DNA of 64,000 nt from Zonotrichia leucophrys gambelii (taxonomy: Eukaryota; Chordata; Aves; Passeriformes; Passerellidae), in the NCBI RefSeq assembly GCF_028769735.1, contig NC_088171.1, positions 96,413,412-96,477,411 on the forward strand. Reading direction: 5' to 3'. A program made the position numbers and the translations under genes. Shown here in pieces: positions 24,901 through 38,146 of this stretch; the first letter of the stretch is position 1; every line of letters starts with the position of its first letter. The notes beneath the pieces were generated by a model that did not search any database, was not told the DNA's origin, and saw only the letters and a program-made list of their open reading frames with translations.

Positions 24901-26034
24901 AAATCATGTTTACCATACATGAGAAAGAAAACTATACAATTTAATCAACATGTCTCTAAATACTCTTGAAATGAAGAATGAAAACAAAAAAAAAAGACTA
25001 ATAATACATTGAATAATTAATAAAAATAAATAAATAAAAATATGTTGGAAAATCAATTGTCACATATTGAAGCATATTTGTGCATTTTTTTGAGATCTAG
25101 CAGTATTCTAAACTACAACTATATATTCAAATAACCTAAGTTATCTGAAACATGCAGGAAAAAATTAAATATCTGAATATATTCTTTATCGCCAGTTGGC
25201 CTTATACTTTATATATACATCTTCTAAGCAATACAGTTTTGGTGATATATTGTGTTGGTGCATCTTAAAACACGTTGGTTTGATAATTTACACCCATTAA
25301 TGACAAGCCGGGTGGTGGCAAGGGAAATTATTTTGCAGTTGTAATTCTGTTACTTTGATTATGTATATAAAATTATTTATATAAATAAAATAAACTTGAA
25401 CTTTAATTTTGAAAGTTATACCTATATTTTATGCATGCATATTGAGAGACATACCGATAGATATTTCTGAGAGGTTATGAAACATCTAAGTAACATCTAA
25501 GTAGCATGTATGTTTTGAAAAAATCTTCTCTCAGTCTTTTTAGACTGTGTGTTTAGGGCTATTTTCTATTCACTAATACCTTCTCATTAGGTTCTTTTGC
25601 CCTTCTGTACATTTGGACTACACATATATCAAACATACACAGTGTAATTTCTAGAATTACCTTTATACCTCTAAAACTGATCATAGCATTGATGAAGACA
25701 GAGAGTTAAGGAAGCTAGTATGGAAAAGGTCCACAGAGTGGATCCAATATCTGTGCTTTGTTATCAGTTTGTCTTCAGGTGGATCGGAAGTCTAACTTTA
25801 ATGAAAGTAGTAGGTCTTTTATAATGTGATTCACTAAGGTTATACTTGATTGTTCTCAAAGTAGAAACATCTCACGCTATTGGTGACTATGAATAGCAAG
25901 CACACTGTGAAGAACCATAACTATAAACAATAGTTACAGAAAGAGAGATAGTAATTGTTTTAATTCTTTCTTCCAAGATTCCCAAGCTCAGCCTGGGAGA
26001 AATTATCTCTGTTTTTTCTTTGACTGAACTGAGA
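21951..26034. other. Non-coding AT-rich sequence, nothing recognised
   Basis: A/T-rich throughout, with A/T microsatellite-like stretches near 25010-25045 (TAAA units). No gene or known repeat family is seen. Confidence 0.5.
25481..25502. repeat. 2 x 11-base tandem repeat
   Basis: AACATCTAAGT is present twice in direct succession. Confidence 0.9.
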
Positions 26035-27060
26035 ATCTCCACAGAGAGGGGCCTAAAACTAGACACAGGATTTTAAGCGGGGCTTTGTACCCGTGCCCAT
26101 TACCGAGAGAGAATCACTACCATAGTTTTGCTGACCTCATTATTGGTGATCCAAGTCAGGAAGGCACTGGCTCTCTTGATCACCTGGGCACACTGGTAGA
26201 CCATATCCAGCCATACGTGAATCAGCTGCTCCAGGTCCTTTTCCACCAGGCAGCTTTTTGACCACTCTTTCCCCATCTCATAGCACTGCCTGAGGTTGTT
26301 GCAACCCAACTGCAGGATCTGGTGCTTTACACTGTTGAACTTCCTACAAATGGCCTCAGTCCATTGATCCAGCCTGTCCAAATACCTCCACAGAGCCCTT
26401 CTGCCCTTCAGCACATCAACACTCCATCCAACTTGGTGTTATCTGTGAACTTACTGAGGTAAGTTCACACACATCATCAATAAAGATGTTAAACAGGAAT
26501 GCTTCTGAGCGCTGGGGAGCACTGCTAGTGAATGAGCTCCAGATGAATTTACCTCCATTCACTGTCACTCTGGGTCTGGCTGTCCAGCCAGTTTTCTACC
26601 CGAAGAAGAGAGAGCCCACTCACACAACACTTAGCCAGTTTCTTCAGGAGAATGCTGTGGGAAGCAGCGTTGAAGGCTTTACTAAAGTTCACACAAGGCA
26701 ACAACTTCAGCTTTCCCCCCATTGACTAAATGAGTCACTTTATCAAAGAGGTTTGTTATCAGGTTTGTTAAGCAAGACCCACCTTTCATAATCCCATGCT
26801 GGCTAGGCCTGATCCCCTGATTCTCCTGCACATGTGATCGTGCCCAGGAAGATTTTCTCCGTGACCTTTCCCAGGACTCAGTTCAGGCTGACAGGCCTGT
26901 AGTTCCCTGAATCCTTCTTCTGGCCCTTCTTGTAGATGGGTGCCGTATTGGCAAGCCTCCAGACCACTGGGACCACCCCAGTTAGCCAGGGCTGGTAATT
27001 CTCTGAAAAGGAATTTGAGGAGCTCTTCAAATCTACAAGAGTAAGAAAAATATCCCTTCA
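26035..27060 (-). mobile_element. CR1 LINE reverse transcriptase fragment without its 3' terminus
   Basis: The plus strand closely follows the antisense of CR1 ORF2. Recognisable blocks are CAGGAAGGCACTGGCTC near 26157, CCAGGTCCTTTTCCACC near 26231, ACTTGGTGTTATCTGTGAAC near 26430 (the FADDTKLGG box, here read FTDNTKL, so one catalytic aspartate is lost), AAGATGTTAAACAGGA near 26483, GAGAATGCTGTGGGAAGC near 26647, CCATGCTGGCTAGGCCTGATC near 26793, and GGCCTGTAGTTCCCTGAATCC near 26895. It stops near 26035 without the 3' untranslated region and tip that a fresh CR1 insertion should keep, so it was cut after insertion. Several frameshifts and stops are present. Confidence 0.85.
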
Positions 27061-27794
27061 TTTCTTTCCTAGTTACATCATGCCAGAGATACTAGAGAAC
27101 ATTCCCAGCCATATCAATATGTTCAGAGGGATTGTAGCTGTGACAATGAATCTCCTTCCTCATTTTCACTCTGTCAGGCCACAGGACTGACAGTCGTCTT
27201 TGTGATAACCTTTAATTTTAGATAGATTTTTCTGGACTTTATGGGTTATCTTTCACTTTGATCTCTTTCACAGATCTTCCATTTTCAATTTCATCTTTAG
27301 TTGAGATTCATTTTGTGGTAGCAAAAGAAATCTTTCTGATATTTTTCCATATATTTCTCTTCTGTCATGTACACATCAGCAGCTAAGGTATGGAAAAAGT
27401 TTTCAAATTTTCAAATATTTTTATAAATTTTTAATTTTCATTTTTATCTCATAAATTATTACCATAATCTGACAGAAACCTAAAAATTAAATATATTAGC
27501 AGGGTCCCCAAAATATAAAACAACATATCAATGCAGAACTCTGCAATTGTGTTTGTTATTAAATATTAAAGAAGAAAACAATTTTATTTGCAACAGTGCA
27601 TTATTTTCTGTCAATGCTTTCATGTGTTTCATCTAATGAAATGTTGCTATTTCCCCTAGACAAATTTGCAAAAAAACCCTATATTTATATAAATCATAAT
27701 CTCTTCTTTATTCATTCCTTTAATGTAAGTTTTGCACATCTGGAAAAAAAGAAGACTCTTCAAGGAAATACAAATCAAAAAAGGTTAAAATATT

Positions 27795-27857
27795 CAATAT
27801 AGACTTGTAGGTCTTAGAGGTCATTTCCAACCTAAATAATTACATGATTTTATATTG
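27795..27857 (+). mobile_element. CR1 LINE 3' tip, strongly 5' truncated
   Basis: The GACTTGTAGGTCTTAGAGGT, TTTCCAACC and ATGATTTTAT words match the last 60 bases of a plus-strand CR1. Only the tip is present, as is usual for 5'-truncated insertions. Confidence 0.7.
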
Positions 27858-29469
27858 TGGAAATATTTTAATAATATTGTTGATGTAATTTTATTGGTTA
27901 GATATTTTTCAGCTTCCCAGTCACAAACCTAGATAAACCAAAAATTACTATGTCTCCACATAACACAGAGTTAAAAATAAAACAATCTTTTAGAATTACC
28001 AGCAAAGAAAATGAATTTGTATTTCAAGCATTCTGTAAGGCCTTGGTTACTAAGGATTCTAGTGGCCTGTCTTGAATAATCCTTAAAAGTTCTTTTTCTA
28101 ATTTATATTTAATTTTAATATACAACTTCATAATATATTTCATGTCTTAAACTCCCAAAGAAAATGAGAAGATTCAATCTCACTTTTAAAGGATAAATAA
28201 TAAGTGACATAACTGGAAAAAAAGAACCATGATTTTGGGAATTTTTGTGTTTTAAAACTGTTAGGAAAGAGAACAAAATTTATTTGTTTTTAAGCTGCTG
28301 GGGTTTTGAAGATTCTTGGGTAACATTTATATAAAAGACCACTGATTTTTAATATCTGAGTTCAAACCTCAAGGGCTCCATTGCTAAGAATAGCTCCCTA
28401 GTGAAATCTGAATCACATCTGGGGAATGAACAATCTACCTGCTGGCATCCAGTTTCCAACAAAACATAGATCTGTAAATTCATTTCAGGACCTTATTTCT
28501 ATTTTTTTTTCTTTTCCTTTTGTAATAAAAATCAGCAGTTAGTGTATAACCTTAATTTATAAATTACTGGAAACAAAATAAATGAAAGTGCAAAATCTAA
28601 GCTGAGCCTTTAAGACTGTGTAGTTGGAGTTTAGATTTAAGTTATTTTTCAAAAGCTGTGCCTGTCAAGTAATATTAATCAGGTTAAGTTACACTTCATG
28701 AATATGCAATTTATTTGTTCATTATCATGGGTTACACTTCCATTTATAAATAATGATCTGGTTTTATTGCTACCATAGATAAATATTAGAAATATAACTT
28801 TATTAGTTTTATTAGCAACATTGTACCTCAGATCTCCACAGAAATACCACCAATTTTTATCATGCATTTGCATTTGTACTTGTATTGAGATATGCCTGAT
28901 AGCTATTAGCTATACATGTTAAACACTTAATATCTATATCAGAGAAAAAATTTAAATTTGGAAAGTAAATTTGGTTTTAGGTATAGTACAGTGTTTCTTT
29001 CTATTACTTTCAGATCTGAAGATAAATGCTGTAGTTCATGATTGCTCCTAATATCAAAATTTATGCTTCTACTATTACAAAAGGCTTATTATTTAGCTTT
29101 TGGATAAAAACATTGTTTAGTTTTTTTTGACTCCTGTGTATATTTTCAGGTCATTCATGTGAAGGAGTTAAAGTGAAAGCCCTTAAATAATTAACCTTTG
29201 ATGATAAGTTAATATTATATTCAGGTCAAAAATCATGAAACCTAAGAATTAAAAGATTAAGCATATCTTTAGCATTTGAAGACAGGAGTCAAGATTCATG
29301 TGTCGTATATACTTTGCCAATACTTAAAGACTCAAAAATTACAGATAAAGAGCCAAATATTGAAGCTAATCTATGCTACATTTAATTTCGAAATTAAACT
29401 CTCAATGTCTCATATACTGATAATACTGACAAACAAAATCACTTTTCCACTCATGTCTGACAATCACGC

Positions 29470-29710
29470 ACAGATGAACTGTGCGTGGAAACCTGCAGGG
29501 CCACTGGACATGTCGGTCTTCAGTCTTTGCCCAGATGTGCTTTAAATCTTGTGGAAACTGCCTGACAACTACTGCTGGAATAAGAGGAAGAGCCAAGCCC
29601 AGAAATGTTGTGCCCTGCTGCAGACTGGCCAGTAGGATTGGAGAGGTGACAAGTGGGAGGGCAGGAGCATCACACTCTTGTTAGGGAGCTCACAGTGCCT
29701 GGAGATCAGG
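29470..29710. other. GC-richer patch of unknown origin
   Basis: About 240 bases are clearly less AT-rich than the flanks and carry overlapping open frames of 64-89 residues on both strands. None has a domain I recognise, and no CpG clustering is seen. It may be an old repeat or a conserved non-coding block. Confidence 0.4.
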
Positions 29711-30733
29711 CATGTGGCAATCTTTTGGAATTGTTTGTATTTCTTCAGTGTCTAAAGGCTCCTGCTGGGATCAATACACTATTGACTAATCTCTTACATT
29801 TTAAAAGATGGGCCCTATTCCAAAATGTTTAGGATCTGAAAAGGTAAAACAGAGATATAAAACAATTACTTTTCAAGAAGAGAAGACATAGTTGGTATGA
29901 ATTATGCCCATCTTAGGTTAAATAAGTTAGACTATTTTTAGAAATAATTATTTTGGGGAATGCAAGACAGGGAGAGATGTGCAGGCAGAAATATCTAAAT
30001 GGAAAGAACTAAAGAAAAGGAAAAAGACATTGTAACAGGATGCAAAGGAAGTGAGGGGAGAGGATAAAGGAAAAAGAGGAAATATAGACAAAAGCAATTA
30101 ATTCACAGACGTTTAGAAAGTTAAGAAATTTTGTAGTACCCACTTGTTGTCCAATCTTTAATAAAGTAGCTAATATTAATCGCTGAATGTAGTAAATGTA
30201 CAATAAATGTAGAGATGCCTAAATAAAGCTTTTGCTTCCATGTGGTTCATATTTTCTGATGACATTACTAAATAACTTAGTCCAACTCAATCATCTAAAC
30301 CAGTGATGTTAATAGTGAAAAATTTTCAGAACTACAGTTTTCCTGGTTTTATACCACAATATACCATGCATATGAAGTTACACCCAACAAGCAAACAACC
30401 TGAGTATATCAGGGTATTATTTGCAATTTAAGTGGATTTCATATTAGAGAACAAAAAAGAAAAATATTCTATCATGAAAACAAGTTATAAAAAGTGCAAT
30501 CTAAATGAAAGGCTCCTTAGGATCTGTATTCAGGAATACAGTCCAGTGAATTTCAAAGAAATGCAAAAAATAATTTTCAAAAAGCCTGGAAAACCTTTGC
30601 AAAATTAAAAGGTTCTATAGATCCCCATATGTAGTATGGTTTGCAACCCTGATTAATATTACAATATTAGTTAACTGCATTGTTAAGAGTCCTCAAGATC
30701 TGCAAATATCAAAGCAGTTAGCTAGGCTCTAGG

Positions 30734-30760
30734 CTCACTAAACATTTCCTGTTTAGTGAG
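30734..30760. repeat. Perfect 11-base inverted repeat with 5-base loop
   Basis: CTCACTAAACA at 30734-30744 pairs fully with TGTTTAGTGAG at 30750-30760 across the loop TTTCC. A T-run follows at 30762. Confidence 0.9.
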
Positions 30761-33481
30761 GTTTTTTCCTTTTCATTTTGTCTCAAACTGTACTTGCAAA
30801 AATGAAAATTATGACATGCATAAAATGACCTGGAATATGTAAACCGGAAACAATAAAACAAATTTAGATTTTTAATTTGAAGTAGATTATTTTAGTCCCT
30901 TATTGTGTAATCATTAAATTAGCTAACTTAATTGTCTCTTCATCTTTTTATCTTCTATGTAAACTAATGAACTTGGAAAAAATTTGTTATTATTTATCCA
31001 TTCCTTAACAAAAAGACCCTTGCATAAGTGCTTAATGCTCAAGGATTTTATTATCATTTCTTTAATTCTGGAGGAAAACAGAATACAGTCGTGTTTTGCT
31101 CTTTCTCAGGGAAACTTCTGAACGATAAAAAGCAAGCTTAGTGTCATAACTGAAAATAGTGATTTCTGTGAAATTGCAATAAGATGAGAAGTGATTACCA
31201 GACAGGATGCAAGAGAAGTAATAGTGCTCATTTACACCCATAAAGAGAGTACTTAATTCCTCAGTGCTTAAGAAGCAATTTGTGAGTCCCAAAAGCTTAG
31301 ACACACATATAATTACCACATTGACTGTGATCTGACAGTAGGTACTATAATTCGTCTAAGGTATCTGATCCTCCACTCTCACTCAAACCCAAACAATACT
31401 AATGAGAGGAAATAGAAATACTTTTTGTTTTTGTAATTATTATTATAAGAAACAATAATTGATAAAAAGAAAATATGGTATTAAATGAGTTTTCTTCTTG
31501 AATGGGCCAACATTTGGAGTAGGCAACAATTATTTTCTGAAGAACAATTAAAAAATGTAGATTTTAGCTTCCAAAAACATGAGATTTTTTTTCTGGTAGG
31601 CATGGAAGGAACTTCCTCTGCCTCCACCTCCTGGAATTCTGAGTAAACTCATAATACAATTGAATTGAACGTCTGGGAAATGGAAGAAAACACTAATATA
31701 GGAAACAGGACAGTATGAAGGGGAATTTATTGCATAAAATATTCTTGTCATCTTGTTATAATGGGTGAAACATTACAATTTTAGATAAAGTATTATCAAC
31801 AATTTGATCATTTGAAGGATATATTTTTATGACTTATTCAGAGAAGTTTTAAGGTACTAGTTACAATAGTGTTGTGTTGGTTTTTTTTTGTTTGTTTGTT
31901 TTTTTTAAAGCTTATTACCTTGTTATAAAAAAGGTTGAAGTACACAATAATCTTCTGGGTTTGCTGTTTATAGGCATTTTAAAAAATAACTAACTTAAGT
32001 TTATCCAGGAAATCAGTAAGCAATGCAGTTCCAGTTGTCTGTAGTAATTGACATATATCTTAACCACCCTGTTATTTGGACGTCATTTGACTTTACTATA
32101 CGTGACACTATCCAAGATGCCAAAGAATTAGATTTTTTCCAGGAGTTAACTGGACAGATTCTTGTCTGACCCATTGCTCTTGCTCACTGCATAAACTGCT
32201 GCTGTGCACACCTTCCTGCAATGTGGACACCACTTAGTTAGGCCACAGAAAAATAAATTTTTCTCAGTAAACACATTGGAAACACTGGTACCAGATGTCT
32301 GACCTAAAGTTCTTTGTCCACAACAGTGTTTACATAGAGGGTAATACTTTCTGGTTTATGATGGTCTTACATATTCCATCAATTTTAACAAGTTATCAGA
32401 AGATGGTGTGGCATAGGAGGCAGTTAAGGGCAAATCCTGGAATCTGAATGCTGAATGTCTCTTGAAGTATGAATCTCTCATGTTATATCAGGTCAATTTT
32501 TCCTTCAAAGGAAAAATTTTATAGAGGAATAAATCCCCTCCTAGGATGGAGCCAGTGCTTCAAATAAAATTTGAAATCAGTGTGTTTCCATTTAAGATTA
32601 TTTTTTTCAGTGAGATTATATTGGAGAGAGTGGTTGTTTAAATAGCATGTTGTAGTTTCTTGAACAGCATAGAAAATAAACAATTAATAGATAATAGTTT
32701 ATTTAGGTGGATACTGCACATAAAGACAGGTCAAATTCCTTACAGAAAGAGAGCAAAAATTTCCTCTGAATACCTACTTTGAGTTAAAGAATATTTTTCT
32801 GGGCTTTCCACATCCATGTTTTTCTGGCATAGGAACAGAGGGTTAAATTTTCTTTGCTACAAAGCAGAGATAGGTTCAAAGGACTGGAATTTCAGCTGTA
32901 TGGTCCCCAAAAGAACAAGAGAAAAAAAGCTGTACTGATCCACTATTTTAGTGATGTCTTTCTCACTGCAAAGTCCCTCTTTGAGTGCAGGGTAGGAATA
33001 ACAATGGCATTCTGTGCTATCCTCTAGCAAATTGACTTATCTGTTCAACTTCAGGACAAAAAGCTGAGTTATGATATAAAAATATTATGCCTTCCTAATT
33101 AATTCAATTAAAATTTAACTACAAATTCTTACAAACCAGGGACTGGTATCTGTTTGCTTTTTAATTGGAGGCTATGAATTCTGAGTATAGAGTGAGTTTA
33201 CTTTCTGGACAATGGAGAATGCCACACTTCATTATCATTAGTCATTATCAGAATTTTGGCTATAAATCAGTACATAGAGAACTCACTCCCTGACACTTTA
33301 ACCAGAGTTCCCATGGTAAGCATAAACTCAGTTATATGTCATGTCATAGTTAACTAGCTTACAATATAGCAGTGAACCTATCTAAAACAAGCCCAGTCCA
33401 TTGGCCAAAATTGGTTTGGCCTTTGAGCTGGCACCATTTGCTTCATTTTCAATCAGTGGTCGTGCTACCACTTTCCACCTT

Positions 33482-33502
33482 TATTACTACTCTGTAGTAA
33501 TA
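33482..33502. repeat. Perfect 9-base inverted repeat with 3-base loop
   Basis: TATTACTAC at 33482-33490 pairs with GTAGTAATA at 33494-33502. Confidence 0.9.
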
Positions 33503-34788
33503 CAGACATGGTGAGCCCTCCCAGCCATTCAGAAATGCAGTAAACAGCCCAAAGCAGTCTTGGGATGCAAAAACTCCAAAGAATTTTATTGTTACACGAT
33601 GAAATGTGATTTACTCCTAACCTTAGTTTAGAACTGATTAAGTACTTTATTTATTATTGTTTCTGTAACAGAGCTAAAATATCAACATTTGTCTATGTGT
33701 AATGTCACTAATATCCTCCTTGTTAAAATGCCTTCTGTGATAAGGTGCTTATTTTATTCAGATATGGCTTGCAGAAAAGAGAAAAATAACTTCTGATAAA
33801 TTCAATTTTTTCTTTTTGCTAGCCTTATGGAAAGATATTGTTATTAAAGCAGTTTTTTATAGAAGGTCACAGAATAAATTTTCACTATCATTGGTGATGT
33901 CTTCTTAAAAAACATCTATACACTACCAACAAAGCAGAGAACACCTGAATTTGTTGTATGACTATGTCCTGTATTCCAAAACAAAGTAGGAAAATCAAGA
34001 TATCTACTTTTGCAGATAAATGTGAACTGAATTTTGGATACAGTTCAGTTTTCGTACCGACTTTTTCCTTGTTTGAAACCAAACCATGTGGAGCAGTGAA
34101 AAAAGTGAAATTTGAAAGTAACACTCTTTTCCCTCTTTTTTTTTTTCCCCTAGGGAAGCAAAATAGCTTGAGAAAACCTACTGCATTCTGGTTTGTATTA
34201 TTTATGTTAAATAATCACTTTATTTTTTTTCCCTTTAACACAATCTCCTTCTGTCCTACCCTAGCTGGAGAAGATGCAGAATTTGGTGCTGGCAAAGTAA
34301 TTCAGTCTCAACAAGATTTAAATATCTGCAATGCTTGTGTTGATTCACTGTTTATTTCCTAACAATTGGGATTTTTTTTTTCCCTTGTGGGACAGTCAAC
34401 AAAGAAGATAAGAAATAAATGAGCCAGGAAGTGTTGTTTTGTTTGTTTATAAGGAGTCTGTGTTTATTCACTGTAACTGTGTAGACTTGAATGTGAAAAC
34501 ACATTGGTTCAATGACCATGTGGCTTTAGGAAGATCTGCTTTGCTTTATTATCTTTGACCCTTTATTATCTCTGATCTGTACTGCTCCAACCTCTGATTC
34601 TTAATAAAAACATCTACAGAAACATGTGTGTGTGACCTAAATAAATTGCCTTCCTCTGTTAAGATCCATTTCATTTTCTGACCATTAATAATCTGGGGAC
34701 ATTTTCTGACATACTCCTATTCATAGTAAGAAAAAATTTTTTACCTTTCATAGATGTGTTATACTCACATATTTTTTGTTTTCTGGAA

Positions 34789-34930
34789 GGGAGTTATTTT
34801 GGGGGTTTTGTGGGATTTTCTGCCATGCTTTTTGGGGTTTTTTTTGTTGCTGTTTGTTTGGGGTTTTTTGTTGATGCTGTTGTATTTTTGGTTTTCTGGT
34901 GTTTTTTTTTTCTCTTTTTTATTCTTTTAT
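34789..34930 (+). repeat. T/G-rich low-complexity tract with G-runs
   Basis: Long T-runs alternate with G-runs of three to five (near 34800, 34809, 34833, 34859). The open frame of 84 residues across it is made of F, W, L, G and V and is an effect of composition. Confidence 0.8.
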
Positions 34931-36589
34931 AAATGGAATCAATTCTTCTGTAGAATTCAAGCAATCATTTCTAAAGGACATTATAAACTCATATCAGCTT
35001 TGCTCTAAATTTTTTTTCTCAACTCACATTATTTTACCTATTCAAGTTTCCCTTATATAACAATTCTGGAGTGCTTACATAGTTAAATATATTTTCTCAA
35101 TCATACTGATTCTTGAGGAACTAAAATCTATTCAGTGGGAAGATTCTCATTCTTAAGGGACTAAGCATAATTGAGCTATATGAGCATATCATGAAGAAGG
35201 CTCATATGTAAAGAAAAGTATATGAACATCCAAGGAGAACTCAGCACATGAAGATGTTCATATATATAGATTTAGACAATTAGATACATACAGTTAATGT
35301 ACACTATGTACATTTTATATGATTTATGGATTTTTTAAAAATGTATGTGCTTTAATTATGAAGAATTGATAACTTGACTATAATAACTATACTATATTTT
35401 ATTATTATATATAAATACATAGCTTTACATTTGTTAATATTTGAAGCTTAAAGATTTCAAAATTGGTATCTCCTTTAAATAATCAAATGGAGCTGAAGCA
35501 CGTAAAGCAAACTACATAAAATGGCATTCAAAGTTAGAGAAAGCCTAATTTCAGTACACTGTATTTTACTGGATAATTTTCTACAACTGAATGAATTCTT
35601 CTCAGCCTTTCCCTCACATTACCGTACTATATGTGCCTGAATGAGTCATTGTTTTTTATTGATCTAACAGCAGTGTAGAGGTAAAATCTCAAACCTGACA
35701 GCTGTAAAAGATGATGCTTTTAGTGATTAATTGTGATGAGACAGTGAGCATTATCTGTCTATTAAAGTGCATTATACTGGAGATTACAAATCACTGAAGA
35801 ATTGTTCCTTTGCACTGAATTTTCTACAGGCTGCTTAAAGTAACAGATGTTAAATAGGTGAAATACTATAAAGAATATTAGAATTGGGGCATTATTTATT
35901 GGAATTGATAGTACTAAATGGCATCTTGAACAGCATCTGAATTGCTGAGTCTGAATCTGAAATACAGATTTACATTATAGATGTAAATTAAAGATGCAAG
36001 TAAAGTGCTATTGTAATTTCTTAAGGTTATCCTGGTTCAGCTTAAAATCTCATTTCTATATATTGTTCTTGACAATATTCTAAGATGAGGAAAACTCTAA
36101 GTCTTTTTGTTCTGTATTATTCCTCCTCTTTCTACTGCTTATTCCCACCTGAAGCCAGAATCTCAGATTGTGGTATCAGTCATAGCACAACAATGAAAAG
36201 TGAGGTCACAAAGGAAGGATTATTATTTTAGGTGGGAGAAGGAAGCTAAAGCATATTAATTTTTCAGAAACAACAAAAGGTCTTCATACAAATGTCTTTT
36301 GCAATACAGAATAGTGAAAATGAAATACAGTCAGTATGAAGTGTGACTACAGGTAGATTTTTTTATTTAAAAGATGTTTTCAGAGCTGTACTTGCAGAAG
36401 TGATCTTAAATGTGACTCAGAAAAAGACAAAGGGTAGAATTGCATTTCAGTGTCATGAAAAAAAAGAAGCTTGAAAGTTTTATTTCTTTGCCTGTTCCAC
36501 TTTAATACTTTTATTCTTTCAATTTCCTTCTTTCTTTATCTTCTCTTAGTTTTTTTGTGTTTAAAAATTACCTTCACAATTTAGCATCA

Positions 36590-36745
36590 TCAAGTCTTGC
36601 ATCCAAATAATTTATGAATATGTAGAAGCGCACTGGCTCTAGATGGATTCCAGAAGAGCCCCACTGATGATAAGACACCAGACAGATGTAACACCATTTA
36701 AAACAACTCTTTGCACCCAACCAATGAAACAATTGCTCACATGTC
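36590..36745 (-). mobile_element. Old CR1 LINE reverse transcriptase fragment
   Basis: On the minus strand, one frame reads QRVVLNGVTSVW followed by ISGALLES, and a shifted frame gives FYIFINYLDARL. Together they correspond to the CR1 reverse-transcriptase stretch around the GVPQGS and FNIFINDL boxes. Stops and a frameshift break it. Both ends of the element are missing. Confidence 0.7.
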
Positions 36746-38083
36746 TTAATGCCTAAAATGACTTTTAGTATGTTTAGAAAAATCTACAGTTAGATGTATA
36801 ATAATACATGTCATATAAATATGATTTATAATTCCCCAAAATTAAAATATATCCTTCCAGAAATCTACTAGATTTTTTTTTCCGCTAAAAAATTAAAAAG
36901 TTTTAATTTTTTACTTACAGAATTAGCTGCCAAAAAGGGTTCTAAAAGTTCTAAAGAAATCTTGGGCCAGATAAAATTACCGACAATTCTTTCATTCATT
37001 TCTCTGAGGCAATTGTTCCCTGATTGTTGGCACCTACCCCATATTTTGGGTAGGATTTCTCAAAAAAAGTTCTATTTACTGAATGCAATACTCAGAACAC
37101 TAAAAACATCTAACAAAATTATTTTACCAAAGTTCTTTAAAAATGCCATAAAATTTGTGTAAATTCAAAGTTTTACTGGATTCCCTTCACACACGGGAAG
37201 ACCTAGATGACTCTGTATAAGGCTGAAGAATGATTGCATGTGAACCAAACACATGAATAATTCTCAACAAACATACCAAGAATTTGTTTGACATATAGAC
37301 TGACAGTACTGCAGAATAACAGCCCACATTATCACTATAGAATTAGGTTTTAAAGTGGAGCTAATAAAAAATTGCATTGCAACTAAATGATAACAAAAAC
37401 AATATTGGCTTAAAACCTTAGCATTCTCTTTTCTGAATCCCTCATTTAATTTGTTATAAAATTCTGCATTTTTAATAAGACCCTTATTTTTTTTCAAAAA
37501 ATGACAGAATAGCCAGCTCAGTCTCGCATCAGCATTACACAGCAGGGCCTTAAATAACTTAATTAATTTGCAATTAGTAATGTCTCAGTTCAAGTTGAGG
37601 TCTCACTGAATTGGTTCCTGAAGCTATAGAGTTCCACGTACAGTAGCAGTAACCGTATGTTAAATGTAACAGTAATAAAATAGCATACCTGTTGGAATAC
37701 AAATTACTCCTAAGAGTCCCATTCAGCACAAAACTCAGAATCAACAGTATTTTGGACTAAAATATGTCCTTGTAGCAGCATGCTGAGGAAAGAATAATAA
37801 AAGATTATTTTACTTTTTAACTTTATGCAATCTGAATGATAATGGACTTGAAAAGTAAGCTCTGTGCTTACTATTCCTTTGTGCTGAATAGATGAGAAGA
37901 CTGAGAGAAATTAAAACATGAAGAAATCAGAATTCCTTCTCCTCTTTTCTCTGCTCACAGGTTAGCGTTACTGCCACTCATAAATTTTCAAGCAAGACAG
38001 GCTCCCACAGAATCCAAACAAATCAACTTAGAAAAAATCAAATGAAAATATAGTAGCAACACTTTTTGGTTTTTTGTAGACTG

Positions 38084-38146
38084 TTTGGGACCCACAAAAT
38101 GTGTGCAATATGTATTGGATATTGCACGTATTTTTTGGGTCCCAAA
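38084..38146 (+). ncRNA. Near-perfect 28-base-pair hairpin, candidate microRNA precursor or small inverted-repeat element
   Basis: The left arm 38084-38111 and right arm 38119-38146 flank a seven-base loop GTATTGG. Counting along the arms, 25 Watson-Crick pairs and two G-U pairs form and only one position (C opposite T) is unpaired. The two G-U pairs exist only in the plus-strand RNA; on the minus strand they become A-C mismatches. The arms begin TTTGGGACCC and end GGGTCCCAAA. The stem does not extend well below the base. Length, loop and near-complete pairing resemble a microRNA precursor core, but a pairing this good also fits a recent inverted duplication or a tiny terminal-inverted-repeat element. 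No matching target-site duplication is apparent. Confidence 0.45.

Larger units (their letters stand above)
27061..36589. other. Non-coding AT-rich sequence with small repeats only
   Basis: Over nine kilobases no exon, RNA gene or large transposon is recognised apart from a CR1 tip at 27795-27857. Two perfect hairpins (30734-30760 and 33482-33502), a GC-richer patch at 29470-29710 and a T/G-rich tract at 34789-34930 are listed separately. Confidence 0.5.

Noticed and set aside
26100..26414. 104-residue minus-strand frame as a gene
   Set aside because: It follows CR1 reverse-transcriptase C-terminal sequence.
34229..34305. Pyrimidine tract and CTAG acceptor with a short exon
   Set aside because: The putative exon would be about 30 bases with a weak donor and no coding support.
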